Shown piece by piece: positions 1 to 9,300 of a stretch of DNA of 64,000 nucleotides. How positions within the stretch are numbered: the first letter of the stretch is position 1; each line of letters begins with the position of its first letter. The translations under genes and the position numbers were made by a program. The stretch spans positions 3,596,001-3,660,000 of the forward strand of contig NC_016818.1 of NCBI RefSeq assembly GCF_000241955.1. Direction: 5' to 3'. The stretch comes from Rahnella aquatilis CIP 78.65 = ATCC 33071 (lineage in GTDB: Bacteria; Pseudomonadota; Gammaproteobacteria; Enterobacterales; Enterobacteriaceae). A model generated the notes under the pieces. It had not been told where the DNA came from and did no database searches. It saw nothing but the letters and a program-made list of their open reading frames with translations.

Positions 1-1798
1 CCGCCAGATTATCATCTTCCAGCACGGTCAGTTCAACCGGCATCTGATGCAGTGCCGATAAGGCATCCGTCAGCACTTTCTGTGCAGACGGCGAATTCAG
101 ATGCTTTTGCGATGAACGCAGGTGCAGGCAGATTTTGCCTGGCTCCGGCTGCTCGCGGTACGCATTCAGCGCCAGTTGCTGCACCAGTTTAGGAATGGTC
201 ATCCGGCTGATCTCAGCCGCCCATTCATCACGTTCAATCGCTTCTTCCGCCAGACGGGAAGCCAGTTCCGGCGATTTTTCGTGTTCCAGCGCGGTGCGCA
301 ACGCTTTCGGTGTCGCCACCGGCTCCGGTGCGACCTCCGGTTCCATCATCGCTTTCCAGCGATACGCCTCTTCTTTTATCGGCGCGGCAGGTTCTTTCTT
401 CACGGCCAACGTCTGCGCACGTTCAGTCACCGAAGCGAGGCGCTCCAGTGCTGAGGTTGCCGGCCGCGCTTTTCCTGGCGCTGCCGGCTCAGCTTTTTTT
501 GGGGTGGTACTCCCCTGCCTGAGCAATTGTGTTCGCGCCTGTAAAAGTTGCGCGGTGGAATCCGGCATCGCCGCCGGTTCAGCAGTTCCCTGCGGCGGCG
601 GGGCATTATAATTTTGCTGTGTTGGCTGTTGCGGCGGCGCCTGATGTACGGGCTGTGGTGCCACATACGCCGGTGCGGCCACCGGTTGCGGAGCCGGTTC
701 AGCAATAATCACTTTCGGGTGGAAGGCCAGCGCGCGCAACAGCGTCATTTCAACGCCCATGCGTTTGTCCGGTGCATAGGCCAGCTCTTTGCGGCCAATC
801 AGCAACGTCTGGTAATAAAGCTGCACATCAACTGGCGGAATGACACGCGCCAGTTCGCGCAGGCGTTGTTCAATCGCCGCGTAATGATTATCGAGAACCG
901 ACGGTAACAACTGAACCATCGCAATACGGTGCAGCAGCGCCAGCGTTTCCACCAGCAGGTTTTCCCAGTCGACCCCGCGGGATGCGGCCTGTTCCACCTG
1001 CGCCATCATCTGACCGCCATCGGCGCTCACCAGCGCTTCGAGCATCGCCAGCGGTTGTTCGTCGTCCAGCGTACCGAGCATTTGGGCGACGGTTTCCGTG
1101 GTGACGGCCCCCTGCCCCATCGCGATCGCCTGATCGGTCAGACTCAGCGCATCACGCATACTGCCGTCGGCCGCACGGGCCAGCAGTTGCAGCGCACGCG
1201 GTTCCGTGGTGATGGTTTCCTGCGTTAATACATGTTCGAGCTGTTTGCGGATCTGTTCAGCGTCCAGCGCTTTCAGATGGAACTGCAAACAACGCGATAA
1301 AATGGTGACCGGCAGCTTTTGCGGATCGGTGGTTGCCAGCAGGAATTTGACGTGCGCAGGCGGCTCTTCCAGCGTTTTCAACAGCGCATTGAAGCTGTGG
1401 CGCGAGAGCATGTGCACTTCGTCAATCAGGTAAACTTTGAAGCGGCCACGCGCCGGTGCGTATTGCACGTTATCGAGCAACTCGCGGGTGTCTTCCACTT
1501 TGGTACGGGATGCGGCATCGATCTCAATCAGATCGACAAAACGGCCCTGCTCGATTTCGCGGCAGTTATCGCACACGCCACAAGGCGTGGAGGTGATCCC
1601 GGTTTCACAGTTAAGCCCTTTCGCCAGCAGGCGGGCGATGGTGGTTTTCCCTACGCCACGGGTACCGGAAAACAGGTAGGCGTGATGGATGCGCCCGAGC
1701 GACAGGCCATTGGCCAGCGCGGTCAGCACATGTTCCTGTCCGACGACGTCGGCAAAAGTTTGGGGGCGCCACTTACGGGCAAGAACCTGATAGCTCAT
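1..1798 (-). CDS. dnaX: DNA polymerase III subunits tau and gamma (partial, 3' end beyond the window)
   Basis: This is the clamp-loader ATPase of the replicative polymerase. The reading frame opens with MSYQVLARKWRPQTF. It carries a Walker A loop (TRGVGKTT, about residues 45-52), a four-cysteine zinc module (C-E-T-G then CGVCDNC) and the DEVHMLSRHSFNALLK motor segment. About 599 codons are visible and the end lies left of position 1, so the C-terminal tau domain that binds the polymerase core is incomplete. A slippery A7 run at 494-500 should yield the short gamma product of about 436 residues, close to the 431 of E. coli. In E. coli dnaX follows apt directly; here malS is inserted between them, in the divergent orientation. 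Confidence 0.97.
   Translation of the reverse strand, partial: MSYQVLARKWRPQTFADVVGQEHVLTALANGLSLGRIHHAYLFSGTRGVGKTTIARLLAKGLNCETGITSTPCGVCDNCREIEQGRFVDLIEIDAASRTKVEDTRELLDNVQYAPARGRFKVYLIDEVHMLSRHSFNALLKTLEEPPAHVKFLLATTDPQKLPVTILSRCLQFHLKALDAEQIRKQLEHVLTQETITTEPRALQLLARAADGSMRDALSLTDQAIAMGQGAVTTETVAQMLGTLDDEQPLAMLEALVSADGGQMMAQVEQAASRGVDWENLLVETLALLHRIAMVQLLPSVLDNHYAAIEQRLRELARVIPPVDVQLYYQTLLIGRKELAYAPDKRMGVEMTLLRALAFHPKVIIAEPAPQPVAAPAYVAPQPVHQAPPQQPTQQNYNAPPPQGTAEPAAMPDSTAQLLQARTQLLRQGSTTPKKAEPAAPGKARPATSALERLASVTERAQTLAVKKEPAAPIKEEAYRWKAMMEPEVAPEPVATPKALRTALEHEKSPELASRLAEEAIERDEWAAEISRMTIPKLVQQLALNAYREQPEPGKICLHLRSSQKHLNSPSAQKVLTDALSALHQMPVELTVLEDDNLA
459..516 (-). promoter_or_regulatory. 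dnaX programmed -1 frameshift signal (Shine-Dalgarno, A7 slippery run, hairpin)
   Basis: On the minus strand the zero frame reads CCA AAA AAA GCT GAG. The seven A residues (500-494) form an A AAA AAA heptamer. A -1 slip reads AAA AAA AGC TGA, so gamma ends Lys-Lys-Ser-stop. An AGGGGAG stimulator sits about 9 nt upstream (510-516). A GCCGGC/GCCGGC plus CGC/GCG hairpin lies just downstream (459-488). All three parts match the layout known in E. coli dnaX, whose heptamer is A AAA AAG. Confidence 0.85.
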
Positions 1799-2119
1799 TA
1801 ACACTTCATCGTTGATTTATAATGAATAATTTGACGATACACGAAAAAACATCGTTTAACCCGTCTTTCTGCGCTGGTCTGCGAAACGGAGACTGAAGAC
1901 CCGGCATAATGATGCCTGAGCCAGACTACCACTTCTTAGTGTACCAGCAGGGTCGCCATCATTCCTATTACTTTACTTTTGCGTACCGCGCCGCAGTTTC
2001 TCCGCCTTCTTCCTCCTCCTGACAATTCACCTCACGGGATGAGGGCAAATTTTGCGCTTTCATTACACTTAAATTCACCTCTGTTCTGATAATGCTTCCT
2101 GCCTGTCGTAAGGAGAGCC
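1799..2119. promoter_or_regulatory. dnaX-malS divergent intergenic region
   Basis: These 321 bases separate the divergent dnaX and malS starts and should hold both promoters. Two MalT-box-like elements are visible, listed separately, and a GATAAT hexamer at 2088-2093 could be the malS -10. A 37-codon open frame (1909-2022) has no ribosome binding site and is not called as a gene. Confidence 0.5.
2012..2044 (+). promoter_or_regulatory. Candidate MalT boxes of malS
   Basis: CGGGATGAGG at 2035-2044 matches 9 of 10 positions of the MalT consensus GGGGA(T/G)GAGG. A second, inverted element, CAGGAGGAGG (2012-2021 on the minus strand), matches 8 of 10. MalS belongs to the MalT regulon in E. coli, so maltotriose-dependent activation is the natural reading. 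Binding itself is inferred. Confidence 0.55.
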
Positions 2120-4183
2120 ATGAAACACCTGACACTGCCTTTATTACTGCTCATTTCCCCCGCCGCCCAGGCCACCTGGACGCTGCAAGGCTTCCCCGGC
2201 TTCGCCGAACCGGTCAGCGGAATATTCACCAGCCACGCCACGTTACCTAAGGGACAACGCACGCTGGAATTACATCAGAATAATCAGTGCTGGCAACCGT
2301 CGGCTGCGGTAAAGCTTAACGAGATGCTGTCGCTGCAACCCTGTGAAAACCACGCGCCGGTTTACTGGAAACAATTCCGCGCGGGAGATTATCAGGTTCG
2401 AATTGATACCCGCAGCGGGACACCGACGCTGCAACTCAGCCTGAAAACAGCGGAGGAAGCCGTCGCTTCTGTGGCGAAAACCTGTCCGCGCCGGGATGGT
2501 AAACCGCTGACCGTCGATGTCTCCGGCACTTTTGCTGAAGGTGAAACCGTCCGCGATTTTTACTCCGGCCAGAGCACCAGCGTGACGAAAGGCCACATCA
2601 CCATGATGCCCGATCCGGCAAGCGGCGGTTTGCTGTTGCTGGAATCAGCAGAACGTAAAACGCCGGTCACATTCAGCTGGAAAAACGCCACGGTGTATTT
2701 TGTGCTGACCGATCGTTTCGACAACGGCAATCCGGATAACGATCACAGCTATGGCCGTCACCGCGACGGCTTGCAGGAAATCGGCACTTTCCACGGTGGT
2801 GATCTGGCCGGACTCACGACAAAACTCGATTATCTGCAACAGCTTGGGGTTAATGCGCTGTGGATCAGTTCACCGCTCGAGCAGATCCACGGTTGGGTCG
2901 GCGGCGGCACCAAAGGCGATTTCCCGCATTATGCCTATCACGGCTATTACACCCTCGACTGGACCAAACTCGATGCCAATATGGGTACCGGCGAAGATTT
3001 ACAGAAACTGGTCAGCGAAGCGCACAAACGCGGGATCCGCATTTTGTTTGACGTTGTCGTTAATCACACCGGCTACGCCACGCTGGCGGATATGCAAACG
3101 TTCCATTTTGGCTCGTTGTATCTCAAAGGCGATGAAATCGAAAAAACGCTGGGCAAAAACTGGACTGACTGGAAACCCGGCCCCGGCCAGAACTGGCACA
3201 GTTTTAATGATTACATCAATTTCAGTGACAAAGAGGGTTGGAGCACCTGGTGGGGAAAGAAATGGATCCGCACCGATATTGGCGATTATGACTCGCCCGG
3301 TTATGACGATCTGACCATGTCACTGGCCTTCCTGCCGGATATTAAAACGGAATCCACACAAGCCAGCGGCCTGCCTGTTTTCTATCGCCACAAGCCCGAC
3401 ACTGCCGCACGCGAAATCCCCGGCGCAACGCCGCGTGATTATCTGGTCACCTGGCTCAGCCAGTGGGTGCGGGATTATGGCATTGACGGATTCCGCGTGG
3501 ATACCGCCAAACACGTCGAAAAACCGACGCTGGCATTACTTAAAACCCGTTCAACCGAAGCACTGAAACAATGGAAAGCCGCCAATCCTTCAAAGGCGCC
3601 CGATGACGCCCCCTTCTGGATGACCGGCGAGGCGTGGGGCCACGGCGTGATGAAAAGCGATTATTACGCCAATGGTTTTGACGCGATGATTAATTTTGAT
3701 TTTCAGGATCAGGCAGCAGCGGCGCTGAATTGTTTTGCCAACATCGATGCAACTTATCAGCAGATGGCGGAAAAAATGCAGGATCTCAATGTCCTCAGTT
3801 ATTTGTCATCACATGATACCCGGCTGTTTTTCGCTGCCGATGCCAAAGGTTCTCTGCCATTGCAGCAGCGTGCGGCAGATTTGTTACTGCTGGCACCGGG
3901 CGCGGTACAGATTTATTACGGCGATGAAAGCGGCCGTGAGTCCGGCCCGACGGGTTCCGACCCTTTACAGGGAACGCGGTCTGACATGAACTGGAATGAG
4001 CTGGCTGGCCCGAAACAGGTGTTACTCAGGCACTGGCAAAAACTGGGGACTTTCAGGGAACAACATCCGGCGGTGGGTGCAGGCATGCATAAATCACAGC
4101 AGACGGCGCAATACTATGCCTTCAGCCGTCAGCAAGGTGACGATAAGGTGATGGTGGTCTGGGCAGGAGATAGCGGAAAATAG
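2120..4183 (+). CDS. malS: Periplasmic alpha-amylase
   Basis: This secreted GH13 alpha-amylase cuts long maltodextrins in the periplasm. The 687 residues compare with 676 in E. coli MalS. A short signal peptide ends near AAQATW. The (beta/alpha)8 barrel begins near residue 190 with YFVLTDRFDNGNPDND. The catalytic triad is visible as GFRVD (nucleophile Asp461), TGEAWG (acid/base Glu504) and SSHD (Asp566). The start follows an AAGGAG ribosome binding site. In E. coli malS lies elsewhere on the chromosome, so its place beside dnaX and apt is a lineage rearrangement. MalT-like boxes upstream support maltose control. It is convergent with apt. Confidence 0.95.
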   Translation: MKHLTLPLLLLISPAAQATWTLQGFPGFAEPVSGIFTSHATLPKGQRTLELHQNNQCWQPSAAVKLNEMLSLQPCENHAPVYWKQFRAGDYQVRIDTRSGTPTLQLSLKTAEEAVASVAKTCPRRDGKPLTVDVSGTFAEGETVRDFYSGQSTSVTKGHITMMPDPASGGLLLLESAERKTPVTFSWKNATVYFVLTDRFDNGNPDNDHSYGRHRDGLQEIGTFHGGDLAGLTTKLDYLQQLGVNALWISSPLEQIHGWVGGGTKGDFPHYAYHGYYTLDWTKLDANMGTGEDLQKLVSEAHKRGIRILFDVVVNHTGYATLADMQTFHFGSLYLKGDEIEKTLGKNWTDWKPGPGQNWHSFNDYINFSDKEGWSTWWGKKWIRTDIGDYDSPGYDDLTMSLAFLPDIKTESTQASGLPVFYRHKPDTAAREIPGATPRDYLVTWLSQWVRDYGIDGFRVDTAKHVEKPTLALLKTRSTEALKQWKAANPSKAPDDAPFWMTGEAWGHGVMKSDYYANGFDAMINFDFQDQAAAALNCFANIDATYQQMAEKMQDLNVLSYLSSHDTRLFFAADAKGSLPLQQRAADLLLLAPGAVQIYYGDESGRESGPTGSDPLQGTRSDMNWNELAGPKQVLLRHWQKLGTFREQHPAVGAGMHKSQQTAQYYAFSRQQGDDKVMVVWAGDSGK

Positions 4184-4200
4184 CGGCGCAGAAAGCAAAT

Positions 4201-4224
4201 GGCCTCGCGTTTAACGGCGAGGCC
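4201..4224. terminator. Hairpin between convergent malS and apt
   Basis: GGCCTCGC and GCGAGGCC form an 8-bp stem with an 8-nt loop between the two stop codons. The flanking T tracts are short on both strands, so termination is plausible but not textbook. Confidence 0.5.
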
Positions 4225-4247
4225 AGTTCATACCCACTCTACAAGCA

Positions 4248-4799
4248 TCAATGACCGTCGAAACAGACCAGACTGTAGCAGTTGATATTTGAATCGTTCA
4301 GGCGTTTTTCACCGCCCAGTTCCGGCAGGTTGATGATGAATGCGGCATCGGTCACTTCCCCACCCAGACGGCGGATCAGTTTCGCAGTGGCTTCAATTGT
4401 GCCACCCGTTGCCAGCAAATCGTCGATCACCAAAATTTTTTCGCCAGGCTGAATGGCATCAACGTGGATTTCAAGGCTGTCAGTGCCGTATTCCAGATCG
4501 TAGGTTTCGCTGATGGTTTCACGCGGTAATTTGCCCGGTTTACGCACGGGAACAAAGCCCACGCCCAGAACCAGCGCAACCGGTGCGCCAAACAGGAAGC
4601 CACGTGCTTCAGTGCCGACCACTTTGGTGACGCCGGCATCGCGGTAACGATCGGCCAGTAACTGAATGCTTGCAGCGTAAGCTTTTGGATCTTCCAGCAA
4701 GCTGGTGACATCACGGAACAGTATGCCTGGCTTAGGATAGTCAGGGATGGTTTTGATACTGTCTTTAATAAACTGTAGCTGCTGTGCGGTAGCGGTCAT
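4248..4799 (-). CDS. apt: Adenine phosphoribosyltransferase
   Basis: The enzyme joins adenine to PRPP to give AMP in cytosolic purine salvage. It is 183 residues, the usual family length. It carries the PRPP-binding loop [14 protein letters not shown] and the conserved EARGFLFG segment. It is followed upstream by ybaN and priC as in E. coli. The gene sits in a window that also encodes adenine deaminase (ade, near 21 kb), which competes for the same substrate by turning adenine into hypoxanthine. The start is the first ATG of the frame, with only a weak ribosome binding site. Confidence 0.97.
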   Translation of the reverse strand: MTATAQQLQFIKDSIKTIPDYPKPGILFRDVTSLLEDPKAYAASIQLLADRYRDAGVTKVVGTEARGFLFGAPVALVLGVGFVPVRKPGKLPRETISETYDLEYGTDSLEIHVDAIQPGEKILVIDDLLATGGTIEATAKLIRRLGGEVTDAAFIINLPELGGEKRLNDSNINCYSLVCFDGH

Positions 4800-4982
4800 A
4801 ATGTAATTGCCTGATAAAGCTGCTGTTCATACTTAAACGCGGGCGGTCAAATGTCCCCCGTCATGCCTTTACAAAGCATGTCGTTCAAGGAAGGAAATTG
4901 GGAGCGCACCGACGTACGAGATGCCCAAATCTATGCAAAGCTGCTTTAAAAAGCAACCCGCAGCCGGACATGATCGCCTGTT

Positions 4983-5351
4983 TTATTGCTCAAGGTCAAC
5001 CACTGGTAATCGCCACATCATGATCAGTAACGCAAACATCATGCAAACCAATAAAATACGCACCCACAATATCGGCACGAAATAGATCGAAATAGCGAAA
5101 GTCACCACAATCAGCGCGACCGCTTTCGGTTTTACGCCTTTCGGTAACGCGCGATGTGTGTGCCAGTGGCGCAGATAGCTGCCAAACCATGAGCGGTACA
5201 ATAACCACTGATGAAAGCGTGGCGATGAGCGGGCAAAACACCAGGCGGCCAGCAGTAAAAAGGGTGTCGTTGGCAGCAACGGTAACACCACGCCAAGCGT
5301 CGCCAGCACCACACACAACCAGCCAACGGTAATCAGTAGTACGCGTTTCAT
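4983..5351 (-). CDS. ybaN: YbaN family inner membrane protein (DUF454)
   Basis: This 122-residue inner membrane protein belongs to the YbaN/DUF454 family, whose biochemical role is not established. An N-terminal hydrophobic hairpin (about residues 5-40, with the family signature LPLLPTTPFLLLAAWCFARS) and a C-terminal hydrophobic pair (about residues 78-112) are visible. The start follows AAGGAAATGC. It is divergent from priC across about 114 bases, as in E. coli. Confidence 0.9.
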   Translation of the reverse strand: MKRVLLITVGWLCVVLATLGVVLPLLPTTPFLLLAAWCFARSSPRFHQWLLYRSWFGSYLRHWHTHRALPKGVKPKAVALIVVTFAISIYFVPILWVRILLVCMMFALLIMMWRLPVVDLEQ

Positions 5352-5465
5352 GCATTTCCTTCGGTTTCAAACAGGCCATGTAGCCGATTTGCAGTTTCTC
5401 AATGTAAACAAGTGCGCAGAGGCTGTCATACCGGTAAGCTACGCCAGAGTTTAAGGGAGATTATC

Positions 5466-6002
5466 GTGAGCACAGAACGAATTTTACATGTCCTCGATCA
5501 GCAGATTGAAACACTGGCTCGGGAAATTGAACCGATCGGCCATGTTTCTGCCTCGCAGGCACGGTTTGATATCGCACTTTTCTCAACCAAAGGTACCCGG
5601 CTGCGCGATTATCTGGCAGAAATTAAAACCAATTTGCAGCAACTGAATCAGGAAGTCGTCGAAAAACGCTCTGCGCAGGTAGCATTTATCGCCGAACGGC
5701 TGGTGGCACAAATCACCGCCATGCAGCGCGAACTGGCGACCCAGTCTCTGCGTAAAACGCACCAGACACCGGAACGTAAAAGCCATGATAATTACACTAA
5801 ACTGGCGGAAACTCAGCAGTTCGAGCGGCGTCTGATTGCAATGATTGAAGATCGGGAAACCACGCTGGGTCATCTGGCGACGTTCAGCGATCAGCAGCGG
5901 GTGCAGAAGGAACTGGCGGCGCTCGAAGGGCGTTTAATGCGTTGTCGTCAGGCGCTGGCTAAAATAGAGAGACAAATCGAGCGGCAGGAAAAAGGTTTTT
6001 GA
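5466..6002 (+). CDS. priC: Primosomal replication protein N'' (PriC)
   Basis: PriC helps reload DnaB helicase on stalled replication forks. I place the start at GTG 5466, preceded by TAAGGGAGA, rather than at the upstream ATG at 5412, which lacks a ribosome binding site. That gives 178 residues, close to 175 in E. coli. The protein is helical and rich in Gln, Arg and Glu. The C-terminal QQFERRLIAMIEDRE and RLMRCRQALAKIERQIER segments match the family. N-terminal sequence is divergent, as is usual for PriC. It is followed by rsmS. Confidence 0.88.
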   Translation: MSTERILHVLDQQIETLAREIEPIGHVSASQARFDIALFSTKGTRLRDYLAEIKTNLQQLNQEVVEKRSAQVAFIAERLVAQITAMQRELATQSLRKTHQTPERKSHDNYTKLAETQQFERRLIAMIEDRETTLGHLATFSDQQRVQKELAALEGRLMRCRQALAKIERQIERQEKGF

Positions 6003-6023
6003 ATCTTTATCACATTTTTTTAA

Positions 6024-6050
6024 TCCGGCGTTCAGGCCGGGCCTTTTCTT
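6024..6050 (+). terminator. Possible terminator after priC
   Basis: A short CCGGC/GCCGG hairpin is followed by CCTTTTCTT, between priC and rsmS. The stem is short; it may be partial, letting rsmS be read through. Confidence 0.45.
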
Positions 6051-6097
6051 ATCTATAATAGTAAGTCCAAAACCTGCTAATCATAATGTTGGCCTAT

Positions 6098-6271
6098 ATG
6101 TCCGTAGAAAATGCGCCCCCCGAACTTCAGCTTGCTGTCGATTTGATTTACCTGCTTGAGTGCAATGAAATTGCCCCTGAAACCGCGCTTGCAGCACTGG
6201 AAATCGTACAACGCGATTATCAGGAAAAGTTGAAAAACAGTAAAAGTACGCTTTCGATCAGTTACCTTTAA
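6098..6271 (+). CDS. rsmS: RsmS (YbaM) family small protein
   Basis: This 57-residue protein starts [20 protein letters not shown] and aligns end to end with the 53-residue E. coli YbaM/RsmS. Its Pectobacterium homologue RsmS is known as a regulator of secondary metabolism. The start at 6098 is chosen by that alignment; an in-frame ATG at 6086 would add four residues. No strong ribosome binding site precedes either. It lies immediately after priC, as in E. coli, and is convergent with mscK. Confidence 0.85.
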   Translation: MSVENAPPELQLAVDLIYLLECNEIAPETALAALEIVQRDYQEKLKNSKSTLSISYL

Positions 6272-6288
6272 CCCGCCCCGCTGCCTGT

Positions 6289-6317
6289 TTCAGGGGAACC
6301 TGTCGCTTTCCCCTGAA
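6289..6317. other. Hairpin between convergent rsmS and mscK
   Basis: TTCAGGGGAA pairs with TTCCCCTGAA (10 bp, about 9-nt loop). No clear T tract follows on either strand, so it may be an mRNA 3'-end stabiliser rather than a classical terminator. Confidence 0.5.
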
Positions 6318-6331
6318 TGGCACGGAATTTC

Positions 6332-9300
6332 TCAGCGCTGTGGCAATGCATCCGGTTCATCGCCCGGTTGTCGCATGACACGTTTCACTTCCTGCACTTC
6401 TCTACCGTCCTGATTATGCAGATACACTTCCAGCTGATTGAATGCGATATTGATGCCGTTTTCGCGGCAAAGCTTATCAATGCTGCGGTTGAGTTCATCC
6501 ACGGTATAACTACGATCCCCCAGCTCACGCACATATACACGCAGTTCGTGATCGAGCGTGCTGGCCCCGAAATTCAGGAAGAACACCAGGGGCCCAGGGT
6601 CACTCATCACACGGGCGTTTTCATGCGCCGCCTGCAATAAGATCTCTTTCACTTTGTCGAGATCAGAACCGTACGCCACGCCGAGTTTGATCAGCACGCG
6701 GGTGACGGTGTCGCTCAGCGACCAGTTGATCAGTCGCTCAGTCACAAACGCTTTATTCGGGATAATCACTTCTTTGCGGTCAAAGTCGATAATCGTGGTC
6801 GCGCGGATACGAATGCGGCTGACGGTGCCCGAGAATGTCCCGATGGTCACGGTATCGCCAATGCGCACCGGGCGTTCGAAGAGAATGATCAGCCCTGAAA
6901 CAAAGTTCGCGAAGATCTCCTGTAAACCAAAGCCCAGCCCGACCGACAGCGCTGCCACCAGCCATTGCAATTTATCCCACGAGACGCCAAGCGATCCGAG
7001 CGCCGTTACTGCGCCAATCACCGTAATGGAATAGGTCAGGATGGTAGTGATGGCGTAGGATGTCCCCTGGCGCAATTGCAGCCGTGACAATACGACGACT
7101 TCAAGCAACCCCGGCAAATTTCGCGTTAATACATACGCCACAATCACCGCCAGGAAACCGAGCAGGAAATTCCCCAGTGTCACCGTTTGCTGAATGACCG
7201 CACCCGCTACCGTGCTGGAGTAATGCCACAAAGTAATGCTGTCCAGATACGAAATCACCGTCAGCAAATCCGACCAAATCCAGTAAAACACTGTCGCGAA
7301 AATAAAGAACAGACCCATCGTGGTCAGACGCAATGACTGCTGGTTGATCTGATCTAATCCGATCTGTGGCTCTTCGACCGGCTCGTTACCTTCCGCGCCA
7401 TCTTTCGCCGCGATAGTCTGGCGACGCGCCAGCGCACGGCGATAAGCCAGACGCCGCGCGGCAACGCTTAATCCGCGCAATGCCGTGAGATAGGTAATGT
7501 TCCAGAAAATCAGCAGATACAGGCTGTCAATCCAGCGGCCAGCCAGACGCAGCGTGGTGTAAAAATATCCGGAGACCACCAGTCCGACGAAGAAAACCGG
7601 AGCCAGCGCAATCGCCGTCACTACCACCAGGCGAATACTGTGCGAATCTTTTTCGCGCCAGCCATCGCGCGCAATCGGAAAGACCAGAACGGCCAGGGCA
7701 AGCATCGTCAGGAAAATCACCACCTGACCGATAATGTCATCCACCAGCCCGAGCGGCGCTTTCTCACCGCGTACCGACCAGAAAATCAGTGGCAACATCA
7801 CCAGACTCAGACGAATGACAGAACGGCGATAATGCGCACAGGTGGCCGCCGGCATAGTGAAATGTCGTTCATTTATGCCGCCCGGTTTGAGAAGGCGATA
7901 ACAAAAGCCCATCACCAGCAGGAAAACTGCCAGCCGTTGCGCCAGCGTCCATAAGAAATCACTCGGCTCGATATCACACACCGAAAGCCAGTAGCCAACA
8001 CCGAGTATCAGCAGCACGCCCGGCAAGACATTCAGCGCCATTAATGCCAGCGCCTGCGGCGTATGCAGCTGACTGTCCCGCTTGAGCTGTCCGACATCTT
8101 TACCCAGCATTTCAATCCGCTGGTTGATGTATTTCCTGCGCCATAACAGCAACAAAATAACGATTAACAACGGGATCGTCACCGGCAGGGAATGCAGTGC
8201 ACCCAGCATCAGTTCACCCGGCGGAATACTGACATGCAGACCGCTTAGCTGATTTTTTACTTCATCTGGTAATGACTTGATGAACTCCCAGTTCATCGGT
8301 TTGTTGCTGCTCACCCAGAAAATCTGCTGGGTCAGCGTTTCGGTCAGCGACTGATTGATGCTCAGCAATTGTTGCTGGTTAATCTGTAAACTGATGGCCA
8401 GAGATAGCTGATTACCGAGTTGTTTATTCAGTTGATCAAGCAGTTCCCGTCGCATGTCGACAATCTGATCCAGCGCATCGCTGATATCGCTATTAATGGT
8501 TTCTTTACTGTTGCTGACCACGCCCTGAATGTAGCTGTCGCCCTGGAATAAGGCATCACGCTGCTGATTAATCTTAAACTGTTCGAGACGCAGATCGGCA
8601 ATGTTCGTGCTCATGTCCGTGATCAGACCGGAAGGCGGGATGGTATTTTGCTGTTGCTGATACAAAATGCGCGACAGCAGTAAACTGCCCTTCAGCACCG
8701 TGATTTGCTCTTTGAGATCATGCTCAGCCTGAGCCGAACGGTCGAGCCAGTTTTTCACTGTGATGTTTTTCTGCACCAGTTGGTTGCCCTCTTCCGTTGC
8801 AGCAATCAGGCGTTCACTGAGCTGGCGGTTAATCCCGAGTTCCTGCGCAACAAGCGGATCATTTTGAATGTCAGAGGTGTCGTCCGGAGTCTGGGCTTCT
8901 TTTGCCGTGCGTTCAGACAAAATCAGCCGTTTTCCGTTGACCACTTCCTGCAACAGTTGCGCGGTATGTTCCAGCTGATTGATGTGCGCATTGGTGTAAT
9001 CGCGCTGTTTTTGCAGTAGATCTTGCAACGTCGTATTGGCTTCAAGGCTCTTGCGTTGCAGATCAATCTGCGCGGTCAGCAAAGCCTGCTGCGTCACCAG
9101 CATATTTTGCTGGGTAGTGCGTAAATCTTGCTGACCGGGCGACATACCATTGAGCAGATTGCGGATTTTCTGAATAGCCAGCGAATAAGTATACATCGCG
9201 TTCTGCACACGTTCCGGCTGGGTTTGCAGGGAAATCAGCTGGGTATTAAATGTGGATAAATCTTCCTGAGAAGACTGAAGATCGTCGAGCGTATCGTTAA

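Noticed and set aside
135..611. Long plus-strand frames across dnaX
   Set aside because: The minus strand encodes DnaX with clear motifs; these frames are antisense shadows.
1909..2022. 37-codon frame starting MMPEPDYHFLVYQQ between dnaX and malS
   Set aside because: No ribosome binding site, a serine/proline tail of low complexity, and overlap with a MalT-like box argue for regulatory DNA.
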